The position numbers and the translations under genes were made by a program. The notes below the pieces were generated by a model. That model was given only the letters and a program-made list of their open reading frames with translations. It was not told the origin of the DNA and searched no databases. Shown here one piece after another: positions 43,112 to 55,000 of a stretch of DNA of 64,000 nt (position 1 is the stretch's first letter; every line of letters starts with the position of its first letter). Source of the DNA: Rhyzopertha dominica. Taxonomy: Eukaryota > Arthropoda > Insecta > Coleoptera > Bostrichidae. The DNA lies in contig QCXZ01000041.1 in assembly GCA_025024175.1 (NCBI GenBank), positions 35,397,786-35,461,785 on the forward strand, in the 5' to 3' direction.

Positions 43112-44771
43112 ATATATTGTTAGATTAAGTTTACGACTAATAGACGTAACAAAATTGTTAGCAACAAAACCAGTCATTTTGTAAACCATTGATATATCAA
43201 GATTATTGCGAGGCACATTACTTCAATCGCAACTAGGCCCGTTTGATGGTGTGCTTTAAATACCGAACGAATGTATTTCTTTTAGAAGAAAATACAGGCC
43301 TCGCCTTAAAAGGTTCTATCTTGAGAGGCGCAACTAATAATTCTTTGTTTGTAATGTTAATGTCTAATTGTAAAAAAAACTATTGCTAAATAAAGGGTGA
43401 GTGCCACCTGCCGGTACGTTCTGATGCATCCTGATGTATATTGTGGTATGATATATGACCAAAAATACTTAAATATGTGCTAGGTGGGACGCTATTACAG
43501 TCCATATCATGATGTACGATGGGCAGTTGCGAATCGTTGATTTAGTAGAAAGGTCTTTACTCGAAATGCAATCCGTCAGCTGGCTTTGCATCGCTTTACA
43601 ATTATAAAACATACCACAGAAGATACATATTTTGCAGTAATAATATATACTCTGCGGTGGAGTTTGTATTGTAGCCTATCCAAACACAAGATTTTCTGTT
43701 GGTTTAGGACAATACGTACCGATATTCCAAGCTCAAATTAACTCGATTTTACTATGCTTAAATGCGCATGACAGGACATCGTAATAAAAGATATACAAAC
43801 GTCCTGGCAGTTAAGCAGAGCCGTTACGAGAGATTTGCTTAGAGCGGACAAACAAAGCAGGGTGGCTTATTTGTTGTTTGCAAAGTAAGTGCAGTGTTAT
43901 TGAAACGTAATTTGAGTGACCTTTAGTTCCTATAAATTAGCTTTCTTATTGTAATCCAACCTAAGAAATGTTAGTTACTGGAATTTCTATAGAATTTTGT
44001 TTATTGATAATTGAACTGAGTGACTTGTCGCGTGTAAGAAATAAAAGCATAAGTTAGGAGAAAATCGGAACAAATAGTGTATTATTATTTAGAACATGCG
44101 CATAGCATACTCATCTGTTTGACCTAGCCAGTCTACGTTCTGCTTGTACTCTTCTCATAGCGCTAAAAATTGCTAATACATCTGGGTATCTTTTTCAAAG
44201 TCGACAGTATTAGTTCACCAGTAAAAGATCTAACCAACTAGCTATCTAGCAGCTTTTACGGCAACTTATTTTCTTACATAGTTACTTTTAACAATATGTC
44301 AAAACATAAAATGTAACATTAAATAAGCACTTACATTCCAACACATCACTCAAAGGTCACTCGATATGTGATCAATATTTCTCCTCACCTAAAAGTAAAA
44401 GGTTTTTTGTATTCCGTAATATAACAAAATACATTATCATGCATCAAAGCTTTCATACATCTTTTAAATAAACTTTCGTTTAGCTTTATTTTTTCATTTG
44501 TTGTAGCATTGCATAACTAGATTCTTAGATACTTGGGACTACTCTTCTACAACTGTACCCTTGACAAAGATGTAATTAAGAAATGGCTTGTTAAGTAGTT
44601 ATGAATATCACGATTGGAAGTTATTTTTTTTACATTTTACTAGTGTACAAAAATATACATACATGGAAGCGTCAATAATTTTCGTTCCTTAGAAGCTATT
44701 CTGCATGAGTATGCCCGTGGAAAGGACTTTATACATATTCTGATATTTGCATCACAAATACTTTAGAGATT
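43112..44771. other. No recognisable gene
   Basis: AT-rich; nothing supported. Confidence 0.5.
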
Positions 44772-45085
44772 CAGGGTTTCTCTACATGATTCATGCATGT
44801 ACCGCCTTTTTGTAACTGCTGTACTGCTGCCAAGCTACAATAAGCACGGCAATAGTACTGAACGTAGCAGATCAAGTAACAGGCATTCAAATCATGGCTT
44901 TAAAAAGGTTTTCAAAAATTTACGGTTCTATTTTTCGGTCAAAAGTAAGAAATTAGTTTATGAATTTTATCAGTGTGGCAGGTTATAAACATCTTTCAGT
45001 CCATCATAGTACAATTATTTAATAGACTTGCTGTAGCCACAACCTCACAAATACGATACATAACCTAAAAGTTATACGAAAGCGT
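44772..45085 (+). mobile_element. Family A element, copy 3, right end missing
   Basis: Begins CAGGGTTTCTCTACATGATT, with the GCCGCCTTTTTGTAACTGC and CAAGCTACAATAAGCAC blocks, and follows the long form through CCTAAAAGTTATAC near 45070. It then loses similarity before copy 4 starts at 45200. Confidence 0.75.
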
Positions 45086-45199
45086 GTGAAAAAATAATTA
45101 CTGTTATTATGGCAGCATCCAAAGCAGTTGTATTATTTAAAGTATTGAAATTACAATATTAATTATTAATTAAAATCTTAGTCTTTTTGGTAGACAATA

Positions 45200-45564
45200 C
45201 AGGGCTTCTATAAATGATTCATGCAACGCGGGCGGCTTTAAATTCTGAATTCCATGTGCCGCCTTTTTGTAACTGCTGGCAAGCTACAATATGCACAACG
45301 ATAGTACCGAAGGTTGCAGATCAATGTCATCTCACTGCTCCGTAATGTTGATTATCCCACAAAACACTGCAGAATAGGTTGAAGATACACACTCCCACGC
45401 GTTTTCTCATATTAAAATGTATGAAATAATTTAAAAATCGATATTTGACAAGTATACGTCAAAGCATTAGCTGCCTTCACTTTCCTGAGAGGCGGAAAAC
45501 TGATTCACCTAATCGTTAATATTCATTAGCGCCCTGGATGCAATAATCATTTATAGAAACCTTG
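45200..45564 (+). mobile_element. Family A MITE, copy 4, short form with TA duplications
   Basis: 365 bp from CAGGGCTTCTATAAATGATT to ATCATTTATAGAAACCTTG, with TA at 45198-45199 and 45565-45566. It is the cleanest copy for defining the family borders. Confidence 0.88.
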
Positions 45565-45689
45565 TACATACTACATGGTGAAGACCCCCATCCCGGAATG
45601 TGCCTGTGTTTAATATACTGCCGTTAACTTTCTATTTCTAAAAAGTTTTTTGGGCTTTTTAACTAATAGTAAATAAAACTGAGTATTTA

Positions 45690-45850
45690 AACCAAAGTTT
45701 TACAATGTTTATTGCACTCCAGAGTATCTTGAATTTGTACACCGAGAAATTCTGTTGCCCCTATAGCAGTCAGCAGAACACCGTCCACAGGCAAATCTAA
45801 CTCGAGTCAGGAAAACCTCGCCGAGCATGAACTTGTATTTACTGCTCGAT
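45690..45850 (-). pseudogene. LINE reverse transcriptase scrap, minus strand
   Basis: The minus strand reads LPVDGVLLTAIGATEFLGVQ then IQDTLE, matching the segment after RT motif C in jockey-like LINEs (usually ...FLGV.ID..L.W..H). A stop precedes it. Only about 50 residues can be recognised. Confidence 0.5.
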
Positions 45851-45867
45851 ATGACATTAGCACCTTC

Positions 45868-47230
45868 CTAAAGGTCCACATCTTGTAGAAGCGTTTTACA
45901 AAGTAGCTGACAGCTGTTGACATGTTGCCAAAGTACTGCTCTTGCTACTCTATTCTTGCGAAAATGGTAATTTGTGGCATTGCTGTTGTTTCCAAAGATA
46001 CAGAAAGGTTGGCATTCCCCAAATTTGTATGGCTTGCCGTCGGTGATTNAAAAGTGCGATAAAACCAAATATCTGTCCATGAGAAGACGGTCAATTTGAC
46101 TATCGCGAATAAATCGGCCCGAACTGTTTAAATTAACAAACGCCAAAGATATGAGAGTCTGCAACAAACACTTTATTTCTGGTAAATGGGAGCAGCTAAT
46201 AGCTTTAGTCTTATACTTAACTGCATCAACACCATACAATAATCGCGAATAATTAGCATAAACGTAGGTATTATGGGTTTAAAAACAAACTTTTTTTCCG
46301 TTTTAAATAACGTGTTGCTTCTGCCATTCTGTACAACAGTTTGCGTACCATTCGCTAGATGACGTTCTCGCCGATCAGCCATTTTAAGGCAAAATAGTGG
46401 CGGGAAATTAAACTATTTATAAAGAGATGGGAGAGAGAACCAAACTATGAAACCTAATCATAAAAATTAAATGATGCATAAAGAGAGGTTAACGGGAAAG
46501 CAGGCATAGTTTAAACGAAAATGTAACTCGCTGCGGTCGGGACTCGAACCCGAATCCCCTGAATCGAGCCTCGACCGCAGCGAGTTACTTTTTCGTTTAA
46601 ACTATGCCTGCTTTCCCATTAACCTCTCTTTATACATCATTATTCAGGAGATATAAAAATTCTTAAAAATTAATGAACTGTAAGATATTAGGCTCTAATG
46701 CACAGTATTTCCTGACTTCTCCCTAGAGAATTGACGACGAGCTTTGTGCTCGGAGCCTTATATTTGGCTGTCTGTAATCTTTAAGGTTGGGTTTTATATC
46801 CTTCTCCCATCTCCTTTATGAACATTTAAATATTCCGACACTATGTTACTCTAAAGTAGCCGTCTATGTCAGTACTGTAATATATTTCTGGAGATATTGG
46901 CGTGACGTCAGCACGGCCATCTTGTAGAAACAACCTTTTGTTCAAATCGTTTGACGACGATTTGGCGTTTGACAAAGTAGCTGACAGCTGATTACGTGGA
47001 AGAAGAACCGTTCTTGGTTCCACGCCTTCGATATAGAAGACCAGTTTTCATAATCGAAAGATAACTTTTTCTCATTATTGTTGTATACTAGGTGATGTTC
47101 TAAAGATGACAAGCTTCTTGCGTAATAGCGCAGTGGTTGCTCGCCACCCCCTTGATTTAGTGTTGGAAAGACCCTTTGTGTTTCTGGATCGATGATCTGC
47201 ATTTCACCTGCGGACGTAACGGCAACAAAA
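45868..47230 (-). other. Minus-strand degraded coding-like sequence, unassigned
   Basis: Frames at 45868-46239 (123 codons), 46173-46382 and 46942-47202 (86 codons) run on the minus strand. Two of them share a CQLLC(K/Q)T segment encoded by a 19-base direct repeat (ACAAAGTAGCTGACAGCTG at about 45899 and 46973). The frames are not joined and I recognise no family. The palindrome at 46471-46640 interrupts the region. Confidence 0.3.
46471..46640. repeat. Palindrome with tRNA T-arm/acceptor-like core
   Basis: 70-bp arms (46471-46540 and about 46571-46640) match inverted with only about four differences, around a 30-bp loop. On the minus strand the centre reads GCTGCGG (46575-46581), a spacer, TCGGG-TTCGAGT-CCCGA (46537-46553), then CCGCAGC (46530-46536). 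That is a 7-bp acceptor-like stem and a perfect 5-bp T stem with a canonical TTCGAGT loop (the pol III B box). The spacer is too short (about 21 nt) for D and anticodon arms, so it is not a functional tRNA gene. It may be a tRNA- or SINE-derived foldback. Confidence 0.75.
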
Positions 47231-50200
47231 GTTTAAAACAACCCCCCTTTCACAAATCATCGTATTAAGGGTGTGGGATCTATCCAATTGATTATCCTCA
47301 AAAGCAATTGTAAAGAGGTTATATATTGCTCTGGCATCCAGTTCAGGCGTGATAAATCAGCCATAGGATAAAAATGATCACTGGTTGGAAATAAATTTAA
47401 ATCGATGCCCCCTATTGATTATATTCTTCATTGGCATGCTAATGGCCCCTGACATTCATGAGTCACCGGCGTGGTCTTACATTACGCGGAAACTGGGCTA
47501 GAGGTTTTTGTCGTTTGGAAAATTGACTGCGACCGTCCCGTCGCATTGTAGGAGAACTGCACTTTGTAAAACTGGTAAAAGTTGGAACTGGAGTGCCACT
47601 GCAATTATTAATGGCTTGTCCGATGTTTTAAATGTCCTTCGCCCCAGTAGTTAGTCACGATAAAATGTAACATTCTCTGAATATCACGTAACCCAATAGC
47701 CCGTTCAAGATTTTACTCAATACAAAAGGCTCGCATGCTATTAAATGCAATAATTTTATGATTACATAAAGTACCCACAGTTTACGAAGTTTTATAATGA
47801 TTTTTATTTGTTTCTACATCAATGTACCGATATTTTAACACCAAAGAGGCAGGAGCATTTTGCTGAAAGCCATCAGCGACAAAAGCTGTACATGAAATAT
47901 AACTTTTTGACAACTACTTACTCTCTAAAATACAATGTGCTTGATCCTTCATATTTACTGTCGGTTGATATATAATTAATTTTAATTAAAGGATTTTATA
48001 TTCGCCTGTATAATAATTGTAACGTATCCGGAAAACAGCCTAATTGGACACTTCGTGCTGTTTAAAGTTTTATTCATTAGATTATTTTATAAACAGGGCT
48101 TTGACGTGAACTTATGCTACCGCTCCGTTGCCTACTCGTTTACTCATTCTTCGCGCACACGCACTTCGGTAACATCCCGCGGTGCGTCCTCTTTGGTCGC
48201 ATACCATAACTATGGACCGGCGTCGGTAAAACAGTGCGCGTTACAAAATTACGTTATAACAATAATTTTGATGTTAACTTAAAATGTTTATCTACTTAAT
48301 TAAATTAATATTGCCATAACTCGTATTTACATAAATTAAATGACAGGTGACCAAATCATTGCATAAAGATGGAGAGCTAAATCCAGGGCATTGACTACAA
48401 CAGTGTTGCTTGAGATCTAAACAGTTGGTCTGTTATTATCTAGTTCTTGTACCGACTCTGATTATCCTAAAGCTTCGTTACTTCCTCAGTCCCACGCGTG
48501 GCACATTTTATGTGTAACAGTCAATTACTTTACCAGTGAGGATTTCCTCCAGTCCAAGCTTGATAATAAAGTAGGAGATCTCTTCTTCCAGACATCTTCG
48601 GCATATTCCTTAGTAAGGAGCTCGTCTATTATAGTCCCTGTATAAATTAGGAATAAGCTCAAATAGTGTGCTTTAGAACTACGGGAATGAAACAACATAA
48701 ATATATTTTTTAAATTTTATATGGAGTTGTTACCGCAAATTTATACAAACCTGTCACTAAAGTAAAACAGTAGCGAGTATTTTATAAGAAAAGTTCCTGA
48801 ACCGAGTTGGATTGGGAAGATCGTAAGATGACATCTACCTTTTTATTATTTAAACGCTTTGTTTTAGCGACAACCTTGATTGGAAAACGGTAGACACATT
48901 GTTGTAAAGGACAGAGAACCAACCACTAAGCTGTAGTTCCGCTAATTTTGTCGATGAAGAGCACAATGTATGAAAATAATAAGTAATTATTTCAATCATA
49001 TGTAAATTAAGCATATCGTTCTGTTTTTAACCTAAATAGGTTTAAACACTGGCATTAGGGGCTTTGTTAATATTTTTTACAAATATTTGTCAGTGCCATC
49101 TTATGGAAATGTTTTACTGGTATATTTCACGGAGATGATACAAATAAGCTAAAGGCCCACCAAGTCATCCCTATTTTATTATTTGTACAGTGACCACAGC
49201 AGTCTGTCACCTTACGTTTTTGTAGCGTTTGCAGTTTGCCAGTTAATTACAGAACTAATGCCTGGTTTATCTCGTGCAATACCAACTGGTTCAAAGATAT
49301 CAAAGAAATATTTTTCGGTGAAGCATGCCCTATATTGGGACAAAGAGTTTTTTTTTTGTTTAATTACAGGACAGTTCTAAATTCATTTTTATTTGGAGCC
49401 AAGATTAAGATTAACACTTCCTATTAGTAGCTCAAGTGCAAGTTTAAGTGTTTAATTCTGATGTAAATAGTAAAGCGGATCTACTAAAATGCACTTTTAT
49501 ATTAAATTCGACACACTGCATAGGAGCCGACGCCGCATACTAAGAAGTAACAACAGTCCAAAAATAGCTGTTTATGACACAATAACTTGCATATAGCTTA
49601 GTTCGATGTATTTGCCTGTAATCTTGTTAATTAATTTTCCTTTGTGATCATTTAAATCGTATCATCTCTTTACCTGTCTGAGCTTTTGGTTTCGGCACCA
49701 CAAGCGTCACGCTCTCTGAACTGCGGGATCCGACACTATGGTGGAGGTGCCGGCTTGATTTCATGGTACGTGCATACTGCAACGGAATATATTCATTATC
49801 TATGGCGTGCCCAAAGCATCCAAACTAAATAGCTTTCAAATAATAATTTACATAATTTCAATACCTGTGTGCTATGTTAAAAGACATACCGTTAGTCCGC
49901 AGGTAGGACTTAAAACGGAACTTCGTTTTGCTTACAGAAGGGGTCTAGAGATGCCGCAACAGCAAATTCGCTTCATATGCTACATCAATTGACATCCTAC
50001 GAAAAAACCAATTTCACTAAACGCTACTCTTCACTGTGCTCAAATCAAAATTGCAAAGATTACACTCGAAGTTTTGAATACAAAGTATTAAAAGAATGCT
50101 TGCCGCGCATTTAAACATAAGACTTAGGACAAGTATAACATGTATTGCCAACTGCAGAATCACAAACTAACATTGTGTATGACTGTTTAATCATTGCGTG

Positions 50201-51789
50201 TTAAAAATCGTCTGCAAAAAATTATGAGGTGTCAAAGAGCTGAAGAAAAGCGCACAGTGCACACATCGTGAATAGTGGAGCAGGGCAGTTTAGATTCCTG
50301 GCTCCTGAAACAGACTGAGAGAGAAATCATTTGACGACTTCTGTTGTTTCTTATACGCATAGTGCGCAGGCTTCGTAATTTTGAGATCAAAACTGAGTGG
50401 TGACCATAAGTGATATGAAATCACATGGCCGTCTGCCTTTTACTGCCCCGCTCCTTCTCATCCTTTTCCACATTCTTCTAGATCCATGAGCCTGATCTCT
50501 GCCGTTCCTTATATTTTACTGTAAGGAGACGTTATTGAATAGCTAGCATTCCAGACGGATAGGTCATCGCTTACCACCATCGGCATTACCCACTCTGAAA
50601 GGAAAAATTGTCCATCCTAAGAAGTCACTGTGATAACAAAAAAGGCACATATACCTTTTAAATTTTCAATCAGTCTTATTCTGACATTGCAACTGCAGTT
50701 TTTGTAGTTTCTTTTCTTAGTAAAGACTCGTTTTTTACCTTGCGTCGTTAAATAATTGGATCAATCAAAACAGTCCGCCGCCTTTAAAATTTCGGTTGCC
50801 AATTCTAGAATCAAATCTGCTTATGTGACTGCTCTGCATACCGACTCACAAAATCGGGTACTAAATCTGGGACTTCATTAACATTCAGTAATACGAAATA
50901 TGAGAAATATTCATCCTTGAGATGCGGCATATATGTACCATCCCCATCTAATATTGCAATCTGTTGCTTAAGTAAGACCCTGTTAATGTATTGGTTTTAC
51001 TATTGTCAGCTTAAGGTCCGAAAATGTTCTCTTTAGGCTCTTCACCATCTACGAGATACGAGTACAATTAGCAAGGTTTCGAAGTATTTTCTTGCCCTTC
51101 CTAACCTTAGGTCGTGTTTGACGGCAACGTAATTGTTAGAAGTATTTGCAAAATAATCATTACCTTTATTTAATTTGTCATGCGTGGGTCCTTTCCCTCG
51201 TAGCGCTTGTATTGCAAATAATTCAGTTTTGGTTTTTAACCACTCCAAAGGCTCCCGACGGCTCTGACTTTATTTGTTGTTCAAGTAATAAAATTTGAGT
51301 TATGTACCTTACTGCTGTGTTTTGTGGTATATTTTAGGTAATTACAATGCGCCTTGCAATACCAATTATGCTGCACATGTCCTTTCATTCTGGGGTTATA
51401 CTGCCTTAGGCCACACTTACATATATAAGGCCGCGGAGTGCGATGTTGTTTTGCGTATATAAAATTGGTATTAGGTATTTTGAGATTATGTACTCAGATA
51501 TATCTTCCATATTGCTCTAGTAATCGTCTGCAGGCTATCTATATAATATCATGACAACTATCGTCTTTAGTTGCCTGCCTGGAGTAAAGCATAACTGTTT
51601 AAGCATCTCCAGTGACTTCAGTACCCTTCCAGATAAGTTTTTACGGAACAATAAAGCCTATACAGATGGCTATGTTTCCGTTAAGCTTTATAAATCTTAT
51701 AAATATTTAGAGGCCTTTATTATTTGGTCAGATTCATCAGTGGGGATAGAGGTATTGAGATTTATATCACATAAACTGGAACAGGAAGG
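47231..51789. other. No recognisable gene
   Basis: About 4.5 kb of AT-rich DNA with frames under about 80 codons and no motif I can defend. Confidence 0.5.
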
Positions 51790-52370
51790 CTAATATATTT
51801 GAGAGGGCTTAATTTAATTAAATTTTGCAATTTCAGCAAAAAAAAGCTATTTGGAAATCCCATATTGGCATCTCGAAATAACAAAACCGAATCGCCATTG
51901 TCACCGACAGAATCGATTAGCCGCCAATCACCTGTTTCGGGGGTTTCGTTCATCCAGTGCACTCGATCAGATATCCAATTACTTCAAAACAATGCACGCA
52001 TTCGGACCCGTCGCAGTAAGTTGTGCAATCATCGACGAACGATTTAATTTAGTTAAATCGGCCGTTCGTCAAGTGCAATGTCCCAGTTTGAAATACGGCA
52101 TCAATCATGGTCGCAAAATGAGTTCCTAGGTGGCCACTGTCCAATAATTAATCAATCAATTGCAAACGGCCATTGTTTTCCGGAATCCGGCCATCAATCA
52201 GACACAGATATATCTTTTCTGCGTCCGGTTATTTGCCGGGAGCCGGTGCGTGGGAGGGCGCTTTCGAAGACAAATGTTCAAAAGCACTTCGTCAAAACCG
52301 CTGGACGAAATTCATTTTCGAACCAACCGAATGTGCTTGAAAACCAGCGTTATCCAGCGCAATAATAAAT
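51790..52370. other. GC-richer island, possible conserved non-coding element
   Basis: It contrasts with AT-rich flanks. It holds CCAATAATTAATCAATCAAT near 52140 (homeodomain-type sites) and an inverted GACGAACG...CGTTCGTC pair at 52034-52070. Several overlapping frames up to 95 codons are open on the plus strand but show no protein family, as expected from raised GC rather than coding. Confidence 0.3.
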
Positions 52371-53259
52371 GACAGTTCGTTTTAAGATTATAATATGTAT
52401 TAAACTTGAAATCTTATTAACGTTTTGTAGCTCGCTTTTTTCGATCGCAACACTGATTTTGTCTTCTTAAGTCTGACACTACGTATAAGCGTTAGTATGG
52501 GTATCAATTTTTTTATACTGTTATTTATAACTCCAACTAATGAAATAAAATATAGTGATTTGCATATGTTTTTAATAATAATTGCTTGGTGTTGTAAGTT
52601 AAACCATTTTAGATATTTCTGCTGCTCATTGAATTAGATCTAACGATGATGATTTGGGTTTTGTCCATTTCGCCACCACATGTCATAAATGTATTAAATA
52701 GTCTGGTTAACCTCAATGTTTACTAATAACACAAGATTACTACAGTTTTTTTCAAAAAAGAATGACGCCACGTCATCAATGACGTAACTTAAGTACCACC
52801 ATAACATACCCATCAGCTCAATGTAGAAAGTCCGGTACAACAGATTGAGGTTGGCAACAGTGGGCGCGGTTCTAAATTTGCTGTATTGAGCGTTGACAGT
52901 CGAAATCGATATTAAACAACTGACGTTCGATACTTCGTTCTTTGCTGCCAGCACATGCATTCGAAGGTCTTCCTTTTACAACAGTAATTCTAGCATCGTT
53001 TTTTGTGTGAAAACATTTTTTAAAGCTAAAACTTTTTTTTAGTTTCCGGTGAAGGGTGTTGGATGAAAATGCTAAAACCGTTAAATTGCATGGCCAAAGA
53101 AATGGTTCTTTTATTGATAAAACGCTTTGAAAAGGTTCAAAAATGATAAGAATGGAGACAAGCGATGTCGTACGCACTATAAACGTAACGTCATTCTATG
53201 CTGAAAAATGCTGTATAAAATCCAGGTTAACGCTAACTTGTTTAGCTGCCTTCTTTTGA
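52371..53259. other. No recognisable gene
   Basis: AT-rich; nothing supported. Confidence 0.5.
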
Positions 53260-53473
53260 ACTGCACCGTATACTGCCGCCATGCCACCCACTTACTGATG
53301 GTTGCAAATGCACACAGCACGTCGCAATTATTATTAACAGTTATTTTAAAACAATTAATTTTAAGTATTCAACACAACACTACAATATATGTCGAAAACG
53401 TCTGCGATTATCTATACAGGTTGAGAAACAGTAAACAGTACAAAATAATTCGACAATTGGCATATGGCAAGTA

Positions 53474-54893
53474 CTGCAAAACAGATGAATGATGGCGAGC
53501 GGTGGGAGCTGCGCACAAACACATTTGCAACTCAGAACCAGTGCCGTCGTAACGGTAGTACTTACAACAATCGCGCGTGGTCGTGTCGTGACTGAAAATT
53601 GTGCACAATGTCGGAAGGCGAAAAAAAACTTTGCGAAGTCAAACGAGGGAAGTAGTGTAACGCGTGTTTCATTATTTTAAAAATGAAAGTGGTCTCTCAG
53701 CAGTGGCGTAGCCAAGGGGGGGAGAAAGGGCAATTGCCAAGGCGTATGATCATACGCGCAGGGTGAGAAATGCCTACTAATGTTCAAGTCGGGAACAAAA
53801 AGTGGTAATTACCATTCAGAAATAAATTCTGGTAATTACAGAAAGTGGCTTGAAAACATGTTAATCCCCAATTTGCCAAGGAATTCGGTCATTGTTATTG
53901 GTAATGCGCCGTACCATAATGTGCAAACCAATCCAGCACCGTCGTCGAATTCCAAGAAAGCAGATATGCTGCGATGGCTTACGTATCGTAACATTAATTT
54001 CGATTCAAACAGTTTGAAACCAAGTTTGCACGAAATTATTAAAAATAGCAAAAAGCGCCATGTAACTTACAAGTTTGACAACTTGTTATGAAGTCATGGA
54101 TATACCGTTTTACGCTTACCACCCTACCACCCGGATTTGAATCCCATAGAGTTAATTTGGGCCACAGTAAAACACAACCTTGGTACAAGAAATATCACGT
54201 TCAAATTGGACGACGCAAGGATGATAGCCGAAGAAGAATTCAGCAAGATAACACCCGAAGATTGGAAGAAGTGCTGTGATCACGAGATTAAAATAGTGGA
54301 CAAGTATATGGAGCATGAAGTGTTTGTTGATAATCTCAGTGAAGTGGAAGCTTTAATTAACTTACAAGATAGTACCGACAGTGACTATGGTATTGATTAG
54401 ATGTGCATATGTCCCTATGTATAAATTTTTTTCATTGTATAATGTTGTTTCGCTTGTTTTCTTTTTCATTTGCCTTCAACTTCTGTTAGTTACTTGACAA
54501 CCAACTCGAATGTGTGATTTATTATTTTTGTTTCTCTTGTTTGCACTTAGTAATTAGTTATCTTTATTGTACAATCTTATTGTTTAGTTTAACTATTTTT
54601 TCTTTTTCATTAGTTTTTTGGTTCCGATAGTAATTTGACAACTCACATGTATGTGTATTTATTATTGACATTATTTTTGGGTTTCCATTTTTTTTTGTAC
54701 TACCTACGTTATTTTGTTTACTCAAATGCACATTAATACTGTTTCCTGTATTTCTTTTTCCCAAACACTACTTTTCGTGCAAACAAAAAAAAATTCATTT
54801 GTGCCGTCACTGGTATACGATGGTCGGCACGATCTGAGGCTGGCGCCAACGTGTCTCATCCTCATCGCTCGCCATCATTAATCTGTTTTGCAG
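53474..54893 (+). mobile_element. DD82E/Sailor-like Tc1/mariner-superfamily transposon
   Basis: 1420 bp flanked by TA (53472-53473, 54894-54895). Inverted ends of about 30 bp: left CTGCAAAACAGATGAATGAT, right read inward CTGCAAAACAGATTAATGAT, both continuing GGCGAGCG. Inside is a truncated transposase. A short run beginning CAGTGGCGTAGCCAAGGGGG at 53701 looks like a different TE's terminus lodged before the coding part. Confidence 0.92.
53780..54400 (+). pseudogene. DD82E-type transposase, N-terminally truncated
   Basis: One frame of about 206 codons with a single in-frame TGA at 54089. VIVIGNAPYHNV at about 53888-53923 is the second catalytic block (normally ...DNA.YH); the Asp is Gly here. 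LPPYHPDLNPIELIWATVKH near 54117-54176 holds the catalytic Glu (54149-54151). Counting codons there are 82 between the two positions, as in the DD82E (Sailor) family. The helix-turn-helix region and the first catalytic Asp are missing. The C-terminal helices (KITPEDWKKCCDH) are typical of this group. Dead on three counts: truncation, D to G, stop. Confidence 0.88.
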
Positions 54894-55000
54894 TATATGT
54901 CAACGCAATAGTTGTGTTCGCTTTCTTGTGAAGCGGCAAATTTGTTTTATTATAACTTTTTATAAATACCTGGATGCATACAACAGTTATAGAAACGCTG

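Larger units (their letters stand above)
53260..55000 (+). mobile_element. Family A element, copy 5, split by a Sailor-like transposon
   Basis: Right part 54896-55000 matches copy 2 (ATAGTTGTGTTC, ATACCTGGATGCAT) and ends TTATAGAAACGCTG. Left part, about 53370-53473, matches the block before GGCAAGTA. The left terminus is too diverged to place. Removing 53474-54893 and one TA restores the continuity seen in copy 2. Confidence 0.75.

Noticed and set aside
39243..43116. Target site duplication around the gypsy palindrome
   Set aside because: The bases next to the two outer LTR-like ends do not match, so a simple insertion of the whole palindrome is not supported.
46530..46581. Complete tRNA gene
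   Set aside because: Acceptor and T arm are present but only about 21 nt separate them, so D and anticodon arms are missing.
53701..53770. Separate hAT-type insertion inside the Sailor-like element
   Set aside because: CAGTGGCGTAGCC resembles a common TE terminus, but no second end or target duplication could be found within the short segment.
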